This document shows positions 35,040 through 43,074 of a stretch of 64,000 nucleotides of DNA, piece by piece. This DNA comes from an uncultured Clostridia bacterium. Its GTDB lineage: Bacteria > Bacillota > Clostridia > Christensenellales > Borkfalkiaceae. Location of the stretch: positions 1 to 64,000 of the forward strand of contig CAJFTM010000048.1 in assembly GCA_904419945.1 (NCBI GenBank). Reading direction: 5' to 3'. The position numbers and the translations under genes were made by a program. Within the stretch, counting starts at the first letter, position 1. Every line of letters starts with the position of its first letter. Below the pieces are notes generated by a model. That model worked only from the letters and a program-made list of their open reading frames with translations, was not told the DNA's origin and did no database searches.

Positions 35040-37244
35040 TTATTGTGCTTTTGCCGACTGTTTTTTCCTTACGGCAGGATTTTTCATCGTCAAACCAATC
35101 CGATTTTTCTTGATATCGACATCTTTGACCCAAACTTTGATCCTTTGCCCCACCTCCAAAACATCAGAAGGATGTCTGATATAACGATCAGTGATCTCAG
35201 ACAGATGAACAAGTCCGTCCTGATGAACGCCAATATCTACAAACGCACCGAAGTCGACCACATTGCGAACCGTCCCGATCAATTCCATTCCAGGCACGAG
35301 ATCCTTAATATCCATGATATCCTGTCTGAGTATGGGTTGGGGAAAAGATTCGCGGATGTCACGGCCCGGCTTGATAATCTCAACTACGATATCCTTTAAA
35401 GTCGGAATATCCGAACCGATCTCATGCGCGACCTTATCTTCTCCATATTCACGCACTTTTTTCGGAAGATCAGTAATCTTTCCCTCTTTTACATCCTCTG
35501 CCGTGTAGCCAAACAAGGTCAATAACTTTTGTGCCGCGTCATACGATTCAGGGTGAACAGCCGTATTATCAAGAATATTTTTGCCGTCTGTAATTCGCAA
35601 AAAACCCGCGCACTGTGTAAAGGCCTTTTCCCCAAGTTTGGGGACCTTCAAGATCTCCCGTCTCGAATAAAATTGACCATGCTCTTCGCGGTAAGCCACA
35701 ATATTTTTTGCAATACCGGCATTTAATCCGGCCACGTACTTCAAGAGCGAAACGCTGGCCGTATTCAAATCCACGCCAACGCTATTGACGCAATCTTCCA
35801 GCACTCCTGACAAAACGCTGTCCAATCGCTTTTTATCCATATCGTGCTGGTATTGTCCGACCCCGATCGACTTTGGATCAATTTTGATCAATTCCGCCAA
35901 AGGATCCTGCAATCTGCGCGCGATCGATACGGCACTGCGTTCTGCAACATCAAAATCAGGGAATTCTTCCGCCCCAAGCGGGCTTGCAGAATAGACAGAT
36001 GCCCCCGCTTCAGAAACGACGATATAGGCCACTTCGCGGCCGGTCTCCTTCTGAATCTCCTTGATCAGCTCCGCAACAAAAATTTCGCTCTCTTTTGAAG
36101 CTGTACCGTTCCCGATCGAAATAATCTCGACGCCGTATTTTGCGATCAGCTCTTTTAACTTTACTTTTGCCGCCTCAATATTTTGTTTGGGCCCGGGCGT
36201 AGGATAGACGACGGTTTTATCTAATACTTTACCTGTCCCATCCACGACAGCGATTTTACAGCCTGTACGATATGCCGGATCCAGTCCAAGCGTCACTTTA
36301 TTTTTAACCGGAGGCTGCATCAAAAGCGGCTTCAAATTCAACTCAAATGTTTTAATCGCCTGTTCGCTCGCATTTTCCGTTAAAAAGGCGCGCACTTCAC
36401 GTTCAATAGAAGGATACAGCAACCGCGTATAACCATCATCCACAGCTTCCTTCACAAGCTGCGTTGCATAGCCGCCGTTTTTCAAATAAGCGGCTCCGGC
36501 CACGCGCTTAGCGATCTCATCGTTGAAAGTGATCTTAACTTTTAAAAATCCTTCTTTTTCGCCGCGGTTAATAGCGAGCACACGGTGCCCCTTGATTTCT
36601 GCAACATTTTCTGCATGATCGGCATACATTTCGTATGTCTTGGCCCCATCTTGTTCGGCATTAACGAGTTTCGTCTCGATTTCGCCGTTTTTCAAGAAAA
36701 GATTTCGCAATTTTTTGCGTACATTCGCATCATCTGAAACGATTTCCGCAATAATGTCTTTCGCTCCTGCGATTGCAGCAGCTATATCCGGCACTCCTTT
36801 ATCGGCATCAACATACTTTTCAGCTTCTGTCAGGACATCGCCGTTGGGGTCTTGAGATAAAATATAGTCTGCGAGAGGTTGCAGCCCCCGTTCGATTGCA
36901 ACACTTGCTCTCGTCTTTTTTTTCTGTTTATAGGGCCGATACAAATCTTCGACCTCTGTCAGCGTCGCTGCAGCATCAATCGCTCTTTGCAGCTCCTCCG
37001 TCATTTTGCCCTGTTCCGAAATCGATTTACAAACTTCCTCTTTACGCTTTTCCAAGTTGCGCAGATATTGCAGCCGCTCGTCCAATTCACGCAAAACCTG
37101 ATCATCACAGCTGCCAGTCATCTCTTTACGATAACGTGCAATAAACGGAATGGTATTCCCTTCATCGATCAGGCTGACAATGTTTTGCATATGCTCAGCG
37201 CGTATAGCCGGAAATTCATCTGACAACTTCTTAATGATATCCAT
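35040..37244 (-). CDS. tex: Tex-family RNA-binding transcription accessory protein
   Basis: A 734-residue Tex protein: an N-terminal helical region, a YqgF/RNase H-like domain (LGLDPAYRTGCKIAVVDGTG), a helix-hairpin-helix pair (VGVDLNTASVSLLKYVAGL) and a C-terminal S1 domain (VRNVVDFGAFVDIGVHQDGL). Tex relatives bind nucleic acid and act with RNA polymerase. Length is slightly below the usual 720-780. GGAG lies 7 bases before the ATG. Confidence 0.95.
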   Translation of the reverse strand: MDIIKKLSDEFPAIRAEHMQNIVSLIDEGNTIPFIARYRKEMTGSCDDQVLRELDERLQYLRNLEKRKEEVCKSISEQGKMTEELQRAIDAAATLTEVEDLYRPYKQKKKTRASVAIERGLQPLADYILSQDPNGDVLTEAEKYVDADKGVPDIAAAIAGAKDIIAEIVSDDANVRKKLRNLFLKNGEIETKLVNAEQDGAKTYEMYADHAENVAEIKGHRVLAINRGEKEGFLKVKITFNDEIAKRVAGAAYLKNGGYATQLVKEAVDDGYTRLLYPSIEREVRAFLTENASEQAIKTFELNLKPLLMQPPVKNKVTLGLDPAYRTGCKIAVVDGTGKVLDKTVVYPTPGPKQNIEAAKVKLKELIAKYGVEIISIGNGTASKESEIFVAELIKEIQKETGREVAYIVVSEAGASVYSASPLGAEEFPDFDVAERSAVSIARRLQDPLAELIKIDPKSIGVGQYQHDMDKKRLDSVLSGVLEDCVNSVGVDLNTASVSLLKYVAGLNAGIAKNIVAYREEHGQFYSRREILKVPKLGEKAFTQCAGFLRITDGKNILDNTAVHPESYDAAQKLLTLFGYTAEDVKEGKITDLPKKVREYGEDKVAHEIGSDIPTLKDIVVEIIKPGRDIRESFPQPILRQDIMDIKDLVPGMELIGTVRNVVDFGAFVDIGVHQDGLVHLSEITDRYIRHPSDVLEVGQRIKVWVKDVDIKKNRIGLTMKNPAVRKKQSAKAQ

Positions 37245-37323
37245 TCGATCACTCCGTAATAATTAGGCAGTCGTGTGACTTTTCAGCACACGCGTTTTAT
37301 TGTATCATACTTTTCTGAGATTT

Positions 37324-38022
37324 TCATCCCTTTTTCCAAAGTTTCAAAAAGTTTTTTTGTTCGTCCGACAAACGGTAACTCTCGCACGCTTTTTGAATTG
37401 CCTTATTCTTCGTCCCTAAAGCGAGATTCCCGTTTTGTATATATTTGACCCCCTCTTCATAAAACCGGACAAGAACCTCACATAAAAGCCAGGCTGCACC
37501 CATGTGTGCATAATAAAACTGTGCCTCAGCACGGTCAAGCGCTGAGGTAATAAAATCAAGATATTCTCGCTCCATATAATTTCCTAATAAACAAACATAG
37601 GCAAACCTCTGTGTAAATTCTTTCTTTTGTCTGATATAGTACTCTATTTTCTGTAAAAAACTCCTTTTCTCTGCTATAGGAATCCGCAAAGTAGAGCAAA
37701 AAACATCACAGACAGACCAGCCGTCCATGATACCCACTATATATCGGATCCATGAAACACGTTCGGAAAAAAGTACCTTCCGATACCCCGCACATAAACA
37801 TTTCAACAAACGGATCTCATAGATATCATGCGGGAAATGAAACAACTCTTCTATAGAAAAATCTTCTTCTTGCACGAGCTTTTTCGCATATGTACGCAGT
37901 TGAGGAATACGCACGCCGATACTGGAACCTCCCGGAATATTGGCGATCCGTTCATTAAAAACTCGATAGTGTTCATCGCTTATAGCATAAAAGTCCGCAA
38001 GGATATCCTCAAATTTTTTCAT
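37324..38022 (-). CDS. AlkD-like DNA alkylation repair protein
   Basis: A 232-residue all-helical HEAT-like protein of the AlkC/AlkD DNA alkylation repair family. The N-terminus carries the family pattern GVRIPQLRTYAKKL, and the central WSVCD segment contains the likely catalytic Asp. AlkD-type glycosylases excise positively charged alkylpurines without base flipping. Its start overlaps the end of the deoxyinosine glycosylase gene by 14 bp, so the two repair enzymes are translationally coupled. Confidence 0.85.
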   Translation of the reverse strand: MKKFEDILADFYAISDEHYRVFNERIANIPGGSSIGVRIPQLRTYAKKLVQEEDFSIEELFHFPHDIYEIRLLKCLCAGYRKVLFSERVSWIRYIVGIMDGWSVCDVFCSTLRIPIAEKRSFLQKIEYYIRQKKEFTQRFAYVCLLGNYMEREYLDFITSALDRAEAQFYYAHMGAAWLLCEVLVRFYEEGVKYIQNGNLALGTKNKAIQKACESYRLSDEQKNFLKLWKKG

Positions 38023-38530
38023 CGCCGTTCTTTACCTCGTTTTTCTTTTTTCCATTCAAAACTGCATCCAATGCCGTGACCCATGCCTGCTCATTATAAT
38101 GCGAATTCGCAGGACTTGTAGAAGGAAGGCACAGATATGGGATCGCGATCCCGCTATATTGTTCACAAAACAAACGAAACGCCGTTGTGCCGTTCAATAA
38201 AATACTTTGGATCGGCGCCACACATAATATTTCGTTCAGATCCGCCAATACGTAATTACGAATACTCGCATCAGCAGAACCATGAATGGAACATGACACA
38301 ACAATATCCCAAAGTGCGATACCGTGCTGCAATACAAACAAACGCCTCTCGAGGGCTCCTTCGCCGATCTGTTCGCCAAAGTAACGCCCAAGCATCGGCC
38401 AAAACCGATTTTGCTTGTTTCCATAATAAAACTCGACCTTACGGCTCTTAACGGAAGGAAAGCTCCCTAAAATCAAAACGTGGCAATCTTCATCGAATAC
38501 CGGCAAAAATCCATGAATTATGTCAGGCAT
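38009..38530 (-). CDS. DNA-deoxyinosine (hypoxanthine) glycosylase
   Basis: A 173-residue member of the uracil-DNA glycosylase superfamily, hypoxanthine-DNA glycosylase branch. Signature segments are ILGSFPSVKSR (about 20-30), YYGNKQNRFW and the C-terminal LPSTSPAN. The family removes hypoxanthine formed by adenine deamination. Coupled to the AlkD-like gene by a 14-bp overlap; the M16 peptidase gene ends 32 bp upstream. Confidence 0.85.
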   Translation of the reverse strand: MPDIIHGFLPVFDEDCHVLILGSFPSVKSRKVEFYYGNKQNRFWPMLGRYFGEQIGEGALERRLFVLQHGIALWDIVVSCSIHGSADASIRNYVLADLNEILCVAPIQSILLNGTTAFRLFCEQYSGIAIPYLCLPSTSPANSHYNEQAWVTALDAVLNGKKKNEVKNGDEKI

Positions 38531-38562
38531 AATACCTTAAAAAACCGATCTTTATATAAAAA

Positions 38563-39816
38563 TTAACGAGGCATTTGAATCGGAGCATCGATTTTCCCCA
38601 CGGCAGCCGCAGCCATGTGTTCCGTATGGAAGTTACATTCCAGTGCCTGCGCACAATCATCTAATGTTAAGGCCCCAATCTCCCGAATACGGCGCTCAAC
38701 ATCCAAAAGATCATCATTATACAACATATATTTTCCATATGCCAACATTTGCGATGCCGTATTTTCCTGCGCAAGAATAATCGATGATTTCAACTGCTCT
38801 TTTCCGCGCGAAAATTCATCTTCCGTGATCTTTTCACGGCGCAAAACATGGATCGTCTCAGCGATCGCATCACACGCCTTCTCCACATTAGCAGGATTAA
38901 CGCCGGCATAAACAGTCAAAACACCGCCTTCCGTATAGGAAGAAATATAGGAGTAGACGGTATATGCAAGTCCCAACTGTTCACGAACACGCTGAAACAG
39001 GCGAGAACTCATCCCACCGCCGAGAACCGCATTGACAATGAGTGCGGCATCCATACGCTTGTCCTCTCTTGAAAGTGAAGGATATGCATAAGCAATGTGC
39101 ACCTGTTCGATATCCTTGACTCGAAATAAACTTTGTCCGCAAAGGTCTAACTGCTTTTTTCGAGGCAAATAAATCCGTTGACAAAAATTTGCCTCAATAT
39201 ATTTTTCTACAAGTTCTTCCGCAAAATGAGGCTCTACATTGCCGGCAAAAGAAACCACGATATTTTCCGGATTGTAGCGTTCATCGATATATTGATAAAG
39301 CTCCTTGCGGGAAAATCGACGTACATTTTCTGCCGGCCCAAGAATGGAACGGCCATAACCGGTCTTACCGTAATACGCTTCAGCAAGCACATCCAAACAA
39401 AGATCATCCGGCGTATCCTCTGTCATCGCGATCTCTTCTAATACCACGCTTTTTTCTCTTTCCATCTCATCTTCTGGGAAAGTTGATTTCAACACCAAAT
39501 CTGCCAGGATTTCGAAAGCCTCGCCCACGTGTTCAGAAGTCGACTTTGCATAGTAACAGGTAATATCCTTTGATGTAAAAGCGTTCGTCTGCGCGCCAAT
39601 GCGATCCATCGCATCAGAAATTTCAAAGGCGCTTCTCTTTTCTGTCCCTTTAAACATCATATGTTCAATAAAATGCGAGATCCCGTTTTCCACAGCCGTT
39701 TCATAACAAGACCCTGTCCCCACAAGCACGCCCATACTTACCGAAAGCAACCCTTCCATTTTCTTGACGACAAGCCGTAAGCCGCTTGGGAATTTTTTAT
39801 GGTAAACCATATCCAT
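38563..39816 (-). CDS. M16 family zinc peptidase (YmxG/processing-peptidase-like)
   Basis: A 417-residue pitrilysin/processing-peptidase relative. The inverted zinc motif HxxEH is at ISHFIEHMMFKG (about 47-58), with the downstream Glu in the expected helix, and the C-terminal half shows the usual RVREQLGLAYTVYSY segment. Such single-unit M16B proteins are common in Firmicutes beside RNA or cell-envelope genes; substrates are mostly unknown. AGGAG precedes the ATG. Confidence 0.92.
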   Translation of the reverse strand: MDMVYHKKFPSGLRLVVKKMEGLLSVSMGVLVGTGSCYETAVENGISHFIEHMMFKGTEKRSAFEISDAMDRIGAQTNAFTSKDITCYYAKSTSEHVGEAFEILADLVLKSTFPEDEMEREKSVVLEEIAMTEDTPDDLCLDVLAEAYYGKTGYGRSILGPAENVRRFSRKELYQYIDERYNPENIVVSFAGNVEPHFAEELVEKYIEANFCQRIYLPRKKQLDLCGQSLFRVKDIEQVHIAYAYPSLSREDKRMDAALIVNAVLGGGMSSRLFQRVREQLGLAYTVYSYISSYTEGGVLTVYAGVNPANVEKACDAIAETIHVLRREKITEDEFSRGKEQLKSSIILAQENTASQMLAYGKYMLYNDDLLDVERRIREIGALTLDDCAQALECNFHTEHMAAAAVGKIDAPIQMPR

Positions 39817-39845
39817 ATCTGTAGTTCTCCTATCGCTGCAATTTT

Positions 39846-40565
39846 TTAACCCTGTGCAACGCCTGCGATGTTGACAGACACTCTGACAGGTTCAAGACCG
39901 TTTTCTAAATAATTTTGCAAAATGGAGGGAAGCGCCTTAACTGTTTCTGCCGTCGGATGCATTAAGACAAGATCTCCCCCGCATACGCCATCTGTTGCCC
40001 TTTCAAAAATCAATGCCATATCCTGATCTTGCCGAGCCGTCGTATCCTTAGACCATTGTATTACATTATATCCCAACGATTCGGCAGCCTTTATAACTTC
40101 ATCAGAATCATGGCCGTACGGAGAAGAAAATAAGGACATGGATTCTCCCGTCAACATCTGTATAAGTTCTCCGCACAGACGTATTTCCTCCTGATTCCTT
40201 TCATACGAAAGTTTGCCCGGATCCAGGCAAAAATAACCGCAATTGCCCAATTCATGCCCGCGCAGAACGATTTCACGCAACACTCCCGCATAATCGTCCG
40301 CCCAGCAGCCTCCGATAAAAAAAGTTGCCGTTACACCATAATCATCCAAAACGTCTAAAATCTGCGAGACATATGATTCTCCCGCATACACATGAAACAT
40401 TGGAGAAACATACCGACTTTTACGATCGCCTTCATAATAGACATGTTCAGATTGCTGACTGACCGTTGAAATGCCGAGCGGATAAAAACATACAATCCCA
40501 ACAACCAACAAAAGCCCCGCCAAACATAGATTTGTAAATACGGTGATTTTTGAGAAACGCCTCAA
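39846..40565 (-). CDS. Degenerate NodB-fold (polysaccharide deacetylase-like) membrane protein
   Basis: A 239-residue protein with an N-terminal membrane helix (about 8-30) and a polysaccharide-deacetylase fold. The family core is recognisable (SYVSQILDVLDDYGVTATFF, HELGN), but the metal site is gone: TFDDG reads MFHVYAG (56-62), H-S/T-x-x-H reads CGYFC (109-113), and RPPYG reads SSPYG (147-151). Deacetylase activity is not expected. The TTG at 40565 is chosen because GGGAGG lies 9 bases upstream; the longer frame runs back to the mutS2 stop without a ribosome site. A hairpin overlaps this ribosome site. Confidence 0.72.
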   Translation of the reverse strand: MRRFSKITVFTNLCLAGLLLVVGIVCFYPLGISTVSQQSEHVYYEGDRKSRYVSPMFHVYAGESYVSQILDVLDDYGVTATFFIGGCWADDYAGVLREIVLRGHELGNCGYFCLDPGKLSYERNQEEIRLCGELIQMLTGESMSLFSSPYGHDSDEVIKAAESLGYNVIQWSKDTTARQDQDMALIFERATDGVCGGDLVLMHPTAETVKALPSILQNYLENGLEPVRVSVNIAGVAQG

Positions 40566-40577
40566 ATCTACACACCT

Positions 40578-40615
40578 CCCATTCACAACATTATCTCTGT
40601 CAATGTATGAATGGG
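40578..40615 (-). promoter_or_regulatory. Inverted repeat overlapping the ribosome site of the NodB-like gene
   Basis: On the minus strand CCCATTCA (40615-40608) pairs with TGAATGGG (40585-40578), with further pairing CATT/AATG inside. The 3' arm ends in the GGG of the GGGAGG ribosome site (40580-40575), so in mRNA the hairpin could partly mask translation initiation. Confidence 0.45.
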
Positions 40616-40673
40616 ACAATAAACTTATACCAAAGCAATATGGCAGTTCCTTCGCCATATACACTTTGACCAA

Positions 40674-43040
40674 TTAGCGAAGTTTAACGATCGTAACACC
40701 CGCTTCCCCCTCTCCGTATGCGCCGGATCGAAATTCCTGAACATTCGGCATCTCACGCAAATGACGCCGAATCCCTTCTTTCAATTTTCCCGTACCGACA
40801 CCGTGAATTATTTTAACCTCCTCTAATCCGGCAAGCACGGCTTTATCAATAAAGGAATCTACTTCTTGTATTGCCTCCGGAACCGTCATTCCCAATAAAT
40901 TAATTTCCGTCTTGACAGCCAAAACAGGTTCTGTCTGTCGCACAACGTGAACGCGCTCGGTCTTTTTGCGCGCATTCCCTTCTACAGCTTGCAAGTCTTT
41001 CTCCTTGACATTCAGCCGCATACTGCCGACAAGAACTTCCACCTCCTTTTTCTTTTCGTGTACAGATAGCACTTCACCGATTGCTCCGATCGCTTTGACA
41101 AAAACATGATCTCCGCCATGCAATGCGGCAACTGAAATCGGCTTTGCCGACGGGCGCTCTTCCTCTTCCATTTCCGAATCATATGCCTTATCAGCCAATC
41201 GATTCTTTAAGGTACGGGCGCGTATTAAATCCGCTTCCGTCAGCGCACTCTTTTTAGCAATCTCTTCAATTTGTAAAAGAAGCTCATCGGCTTGTTCCGT
41301 TCGCTCGCGAACAATCCGCCGACTTTCCATCTTTGCCGTTGCAAATAACTTTTCGTGCTCGCGTTTTAGTTTTTCACGCTCCGTATTGACTTCTGCGAGC
41401 TTTATACCCCACTCTTTCTTTAACAGTTCTGCCTGTTTTTTTGCTTCATCCGCCTCAATGCGGCTTTGCTCAGCTGTACGCAAAATATTTTCAAACCTTT
41501 GCCCATCCGCTGAAAGATTCGCAACGGCATCGTCTAAAACGGATTCCGGCAACCCGAGCCGCCTCGAGATCGCAATCGCATTGCTGCTGCCGGGCACGCC
41601 GAGATCGATTCGATACAGAGGCTGTAAGGTATTCATATCAAATTCCATACTGGCATTTTCGATCCCATCTGCCGCATATGCAAATTCTTTCAACGAGGTA
41701 TAATGAGTTGTAACGATTCCGCGGCTGCCACGCCGCAATAATTCAGACAAAATCGCCTTTGCAAGGGCCTGCCCTTCATCCGGATCCGTCCCGCCTCCAA
41801 GCTCATCAATCAATACAAGACTCTTTGCGTCCGCATGCGCAAGAATCCCAATAATATTGCTGATATGTGAAGAGAAGGTCGATAAATTTTCTTCGATCGA
41901 TTGAGCGTCTCCGATATCGCAGAAAATCGACGAAAATACGGATACCTCAGTCCCTTCGCCCGCCGGCAAAAAGAGGCCGCAGCAAGCCATCATGCAAAAC
42001 AAACCGCACATTTTTAGAGTAACGGTTTTGCCGCCTGTATTGGGCCCCGAAATCAAAAGGAACCGGTCTTTTTTCCCAAAGGCAAGCGAAACAGGTATAG
42101 CCGTCTTGGGATCAAGCAACGGGTGACGCCCCTTGACAATGCAAAGCATACCCGCATTGTTGAGTTTAGGACATACGCATTTATTTTTATAACCATACTC
42201 TGCCTTTGCATAGGCAGCATCTATTTCACAAAGTCGTTGAATATCAGCAAGCAAGGACTCCGCCATTGTCCCGACGCGGTGTGAAAGCTGTGCAAGAATG
42301 CGCTCAATTTCCTCCTTTTCAGCAACAGCCAACTCCCGCAACTCATTGTTCATGTCTAAAATCTGTTCAGGTTCGATAAAAAAAGTAGCGCCGCTCGCGG
42401 AACGGTCGTGCACAAAACCGCGGATCTTTGTTTTATGCTCGGCACGAACAGGTAACACATATCGGTTATCCCTCATTGTTACGATCGCATCCTGCAGGTA
42501 CTTAGCCCCTTCCCCGCTCAGATATTCGCTCAATTTAGCGCGGATCCGTTCATTGAGAGAGCGTATGGAACGGCGTATATCAAACAGCGCATCACTCGCA
42601 TAATCACTCACCTCATCTTCACCAATGATCTTTTCCAAAATATCGCGTTCTAACACTTCATCAAAATAGATTCCCGATGCGATCTCCCGCAAATGAACGG
42701 AATACTCTTCTGGCAAGCCCTGTATAGAACGATAGGCAACGCGCGCCGAACGCAGGAGCGCTGCTACAGCCAAAAGTTCACCGCAAGAAAGCGCCGCTCC
42801 TTTCCGCGCGCGTTCTAACTCATCATCCAATAAAGGAAAAACTTCAATATGACCAACCCCATAGCGAAACAGTGCAGTATCAGCTTCAGCCGACAATTGC
42901 AGCAATGCTTCAGCCTCCGATAAAGTGACGCTCGGCCGCAAAGAAACAATTTGCCGCTTTGTCTCATCTAAAGAAGCGTACCCAGCAACACTGGTGAGCA
43001 CTTTATTTAATTCCAATTTTTTTAAAACAATCTCTTCCAT
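40674..43040 (-). CDS. mutS2: Endonuclease MutS2
   Basis: A 788-residue MutS2. Core/lever and ATPase domains with Walker A GPNTGGKT (332-339) and Walker B LVLIDELGGGTDPDEG; a coiled-coil rich in Glu/Lys (about 505-610); a KOW-like linker; and a C-terminal Smr domain (about 712-788) with HGVGTGKL. MutS2 proteins suppress homologous recombination, and some split collided ribosomes. It lacks the MutS mismatch-recognition domain, as expected. Confidence 0.96.
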   Translation of the reverse strand: MEEIVLKKLELNKVLTSVAGYASLDETKRQIVSLRPSVTLSEAEALLQLSAEADTALFRYGVGHIEVFPLLDDELERARKGAALSCGELLAVAALLRSARVAYRSIQGLPEEYSVHLREIASGIYFDEVLERDILEKIIGEDEVSDYASDALFDIRRSIRSLNERIRAKLSEYLSGEGAKYLQDAIVTMRDNRYVLPVRAEHKTKIRGFVHDRSASGATFFIEPEQILDMNNELRELAVAEKEEIERILAQLSHRVGTMAESLLADIQRLCEIDAAYAKAEYGYKNKCVCPKLNNAGMLCIVKGRHPLLDPKTAIPVSLAFGKKDRFLLISGPNTGGKTVTLKMCGLFCMMACCGLFLPAGEGTEVSVFSSIFCDIGDAQSIEENLSTFSSHISNIIGILAHADAKSLVLIDELGGGTDPDEGQALAKAILSELLRRGSRGIVTTHYTSLKEFAYAADGIENASMEFDMNTLQPLYRIDLGVPGSSNAIAISRRLGLPESVLDDAVANLSADGQRFENILRTAEQSRIEADEAKKQAELLKKEWGIKLAEVNTEREKLKREHEKLFATAKMESRRIVRERTEQADELLLQIEEIAKKSALTEADLIRARTLKNRLADKAYDSEMEEEERPSAKPISVAALHGGDHVFVKAIGAIGEVLSVHEKKKEVEVLVGSMRLNVKEKDLQAVEGNARKKTERVHVVRQTEPVLAVKTEINLLGMTVPEAIQEVDSFIDKAVLAGLEEVKIIHGVGTGKLKEGIRRHLREMPNVQEFRSGAYGEGEAGVTIVKLR

Positions 43041-43074
43041 GTTATTTCATTCAACAAGATCCGATTTCATCCAA

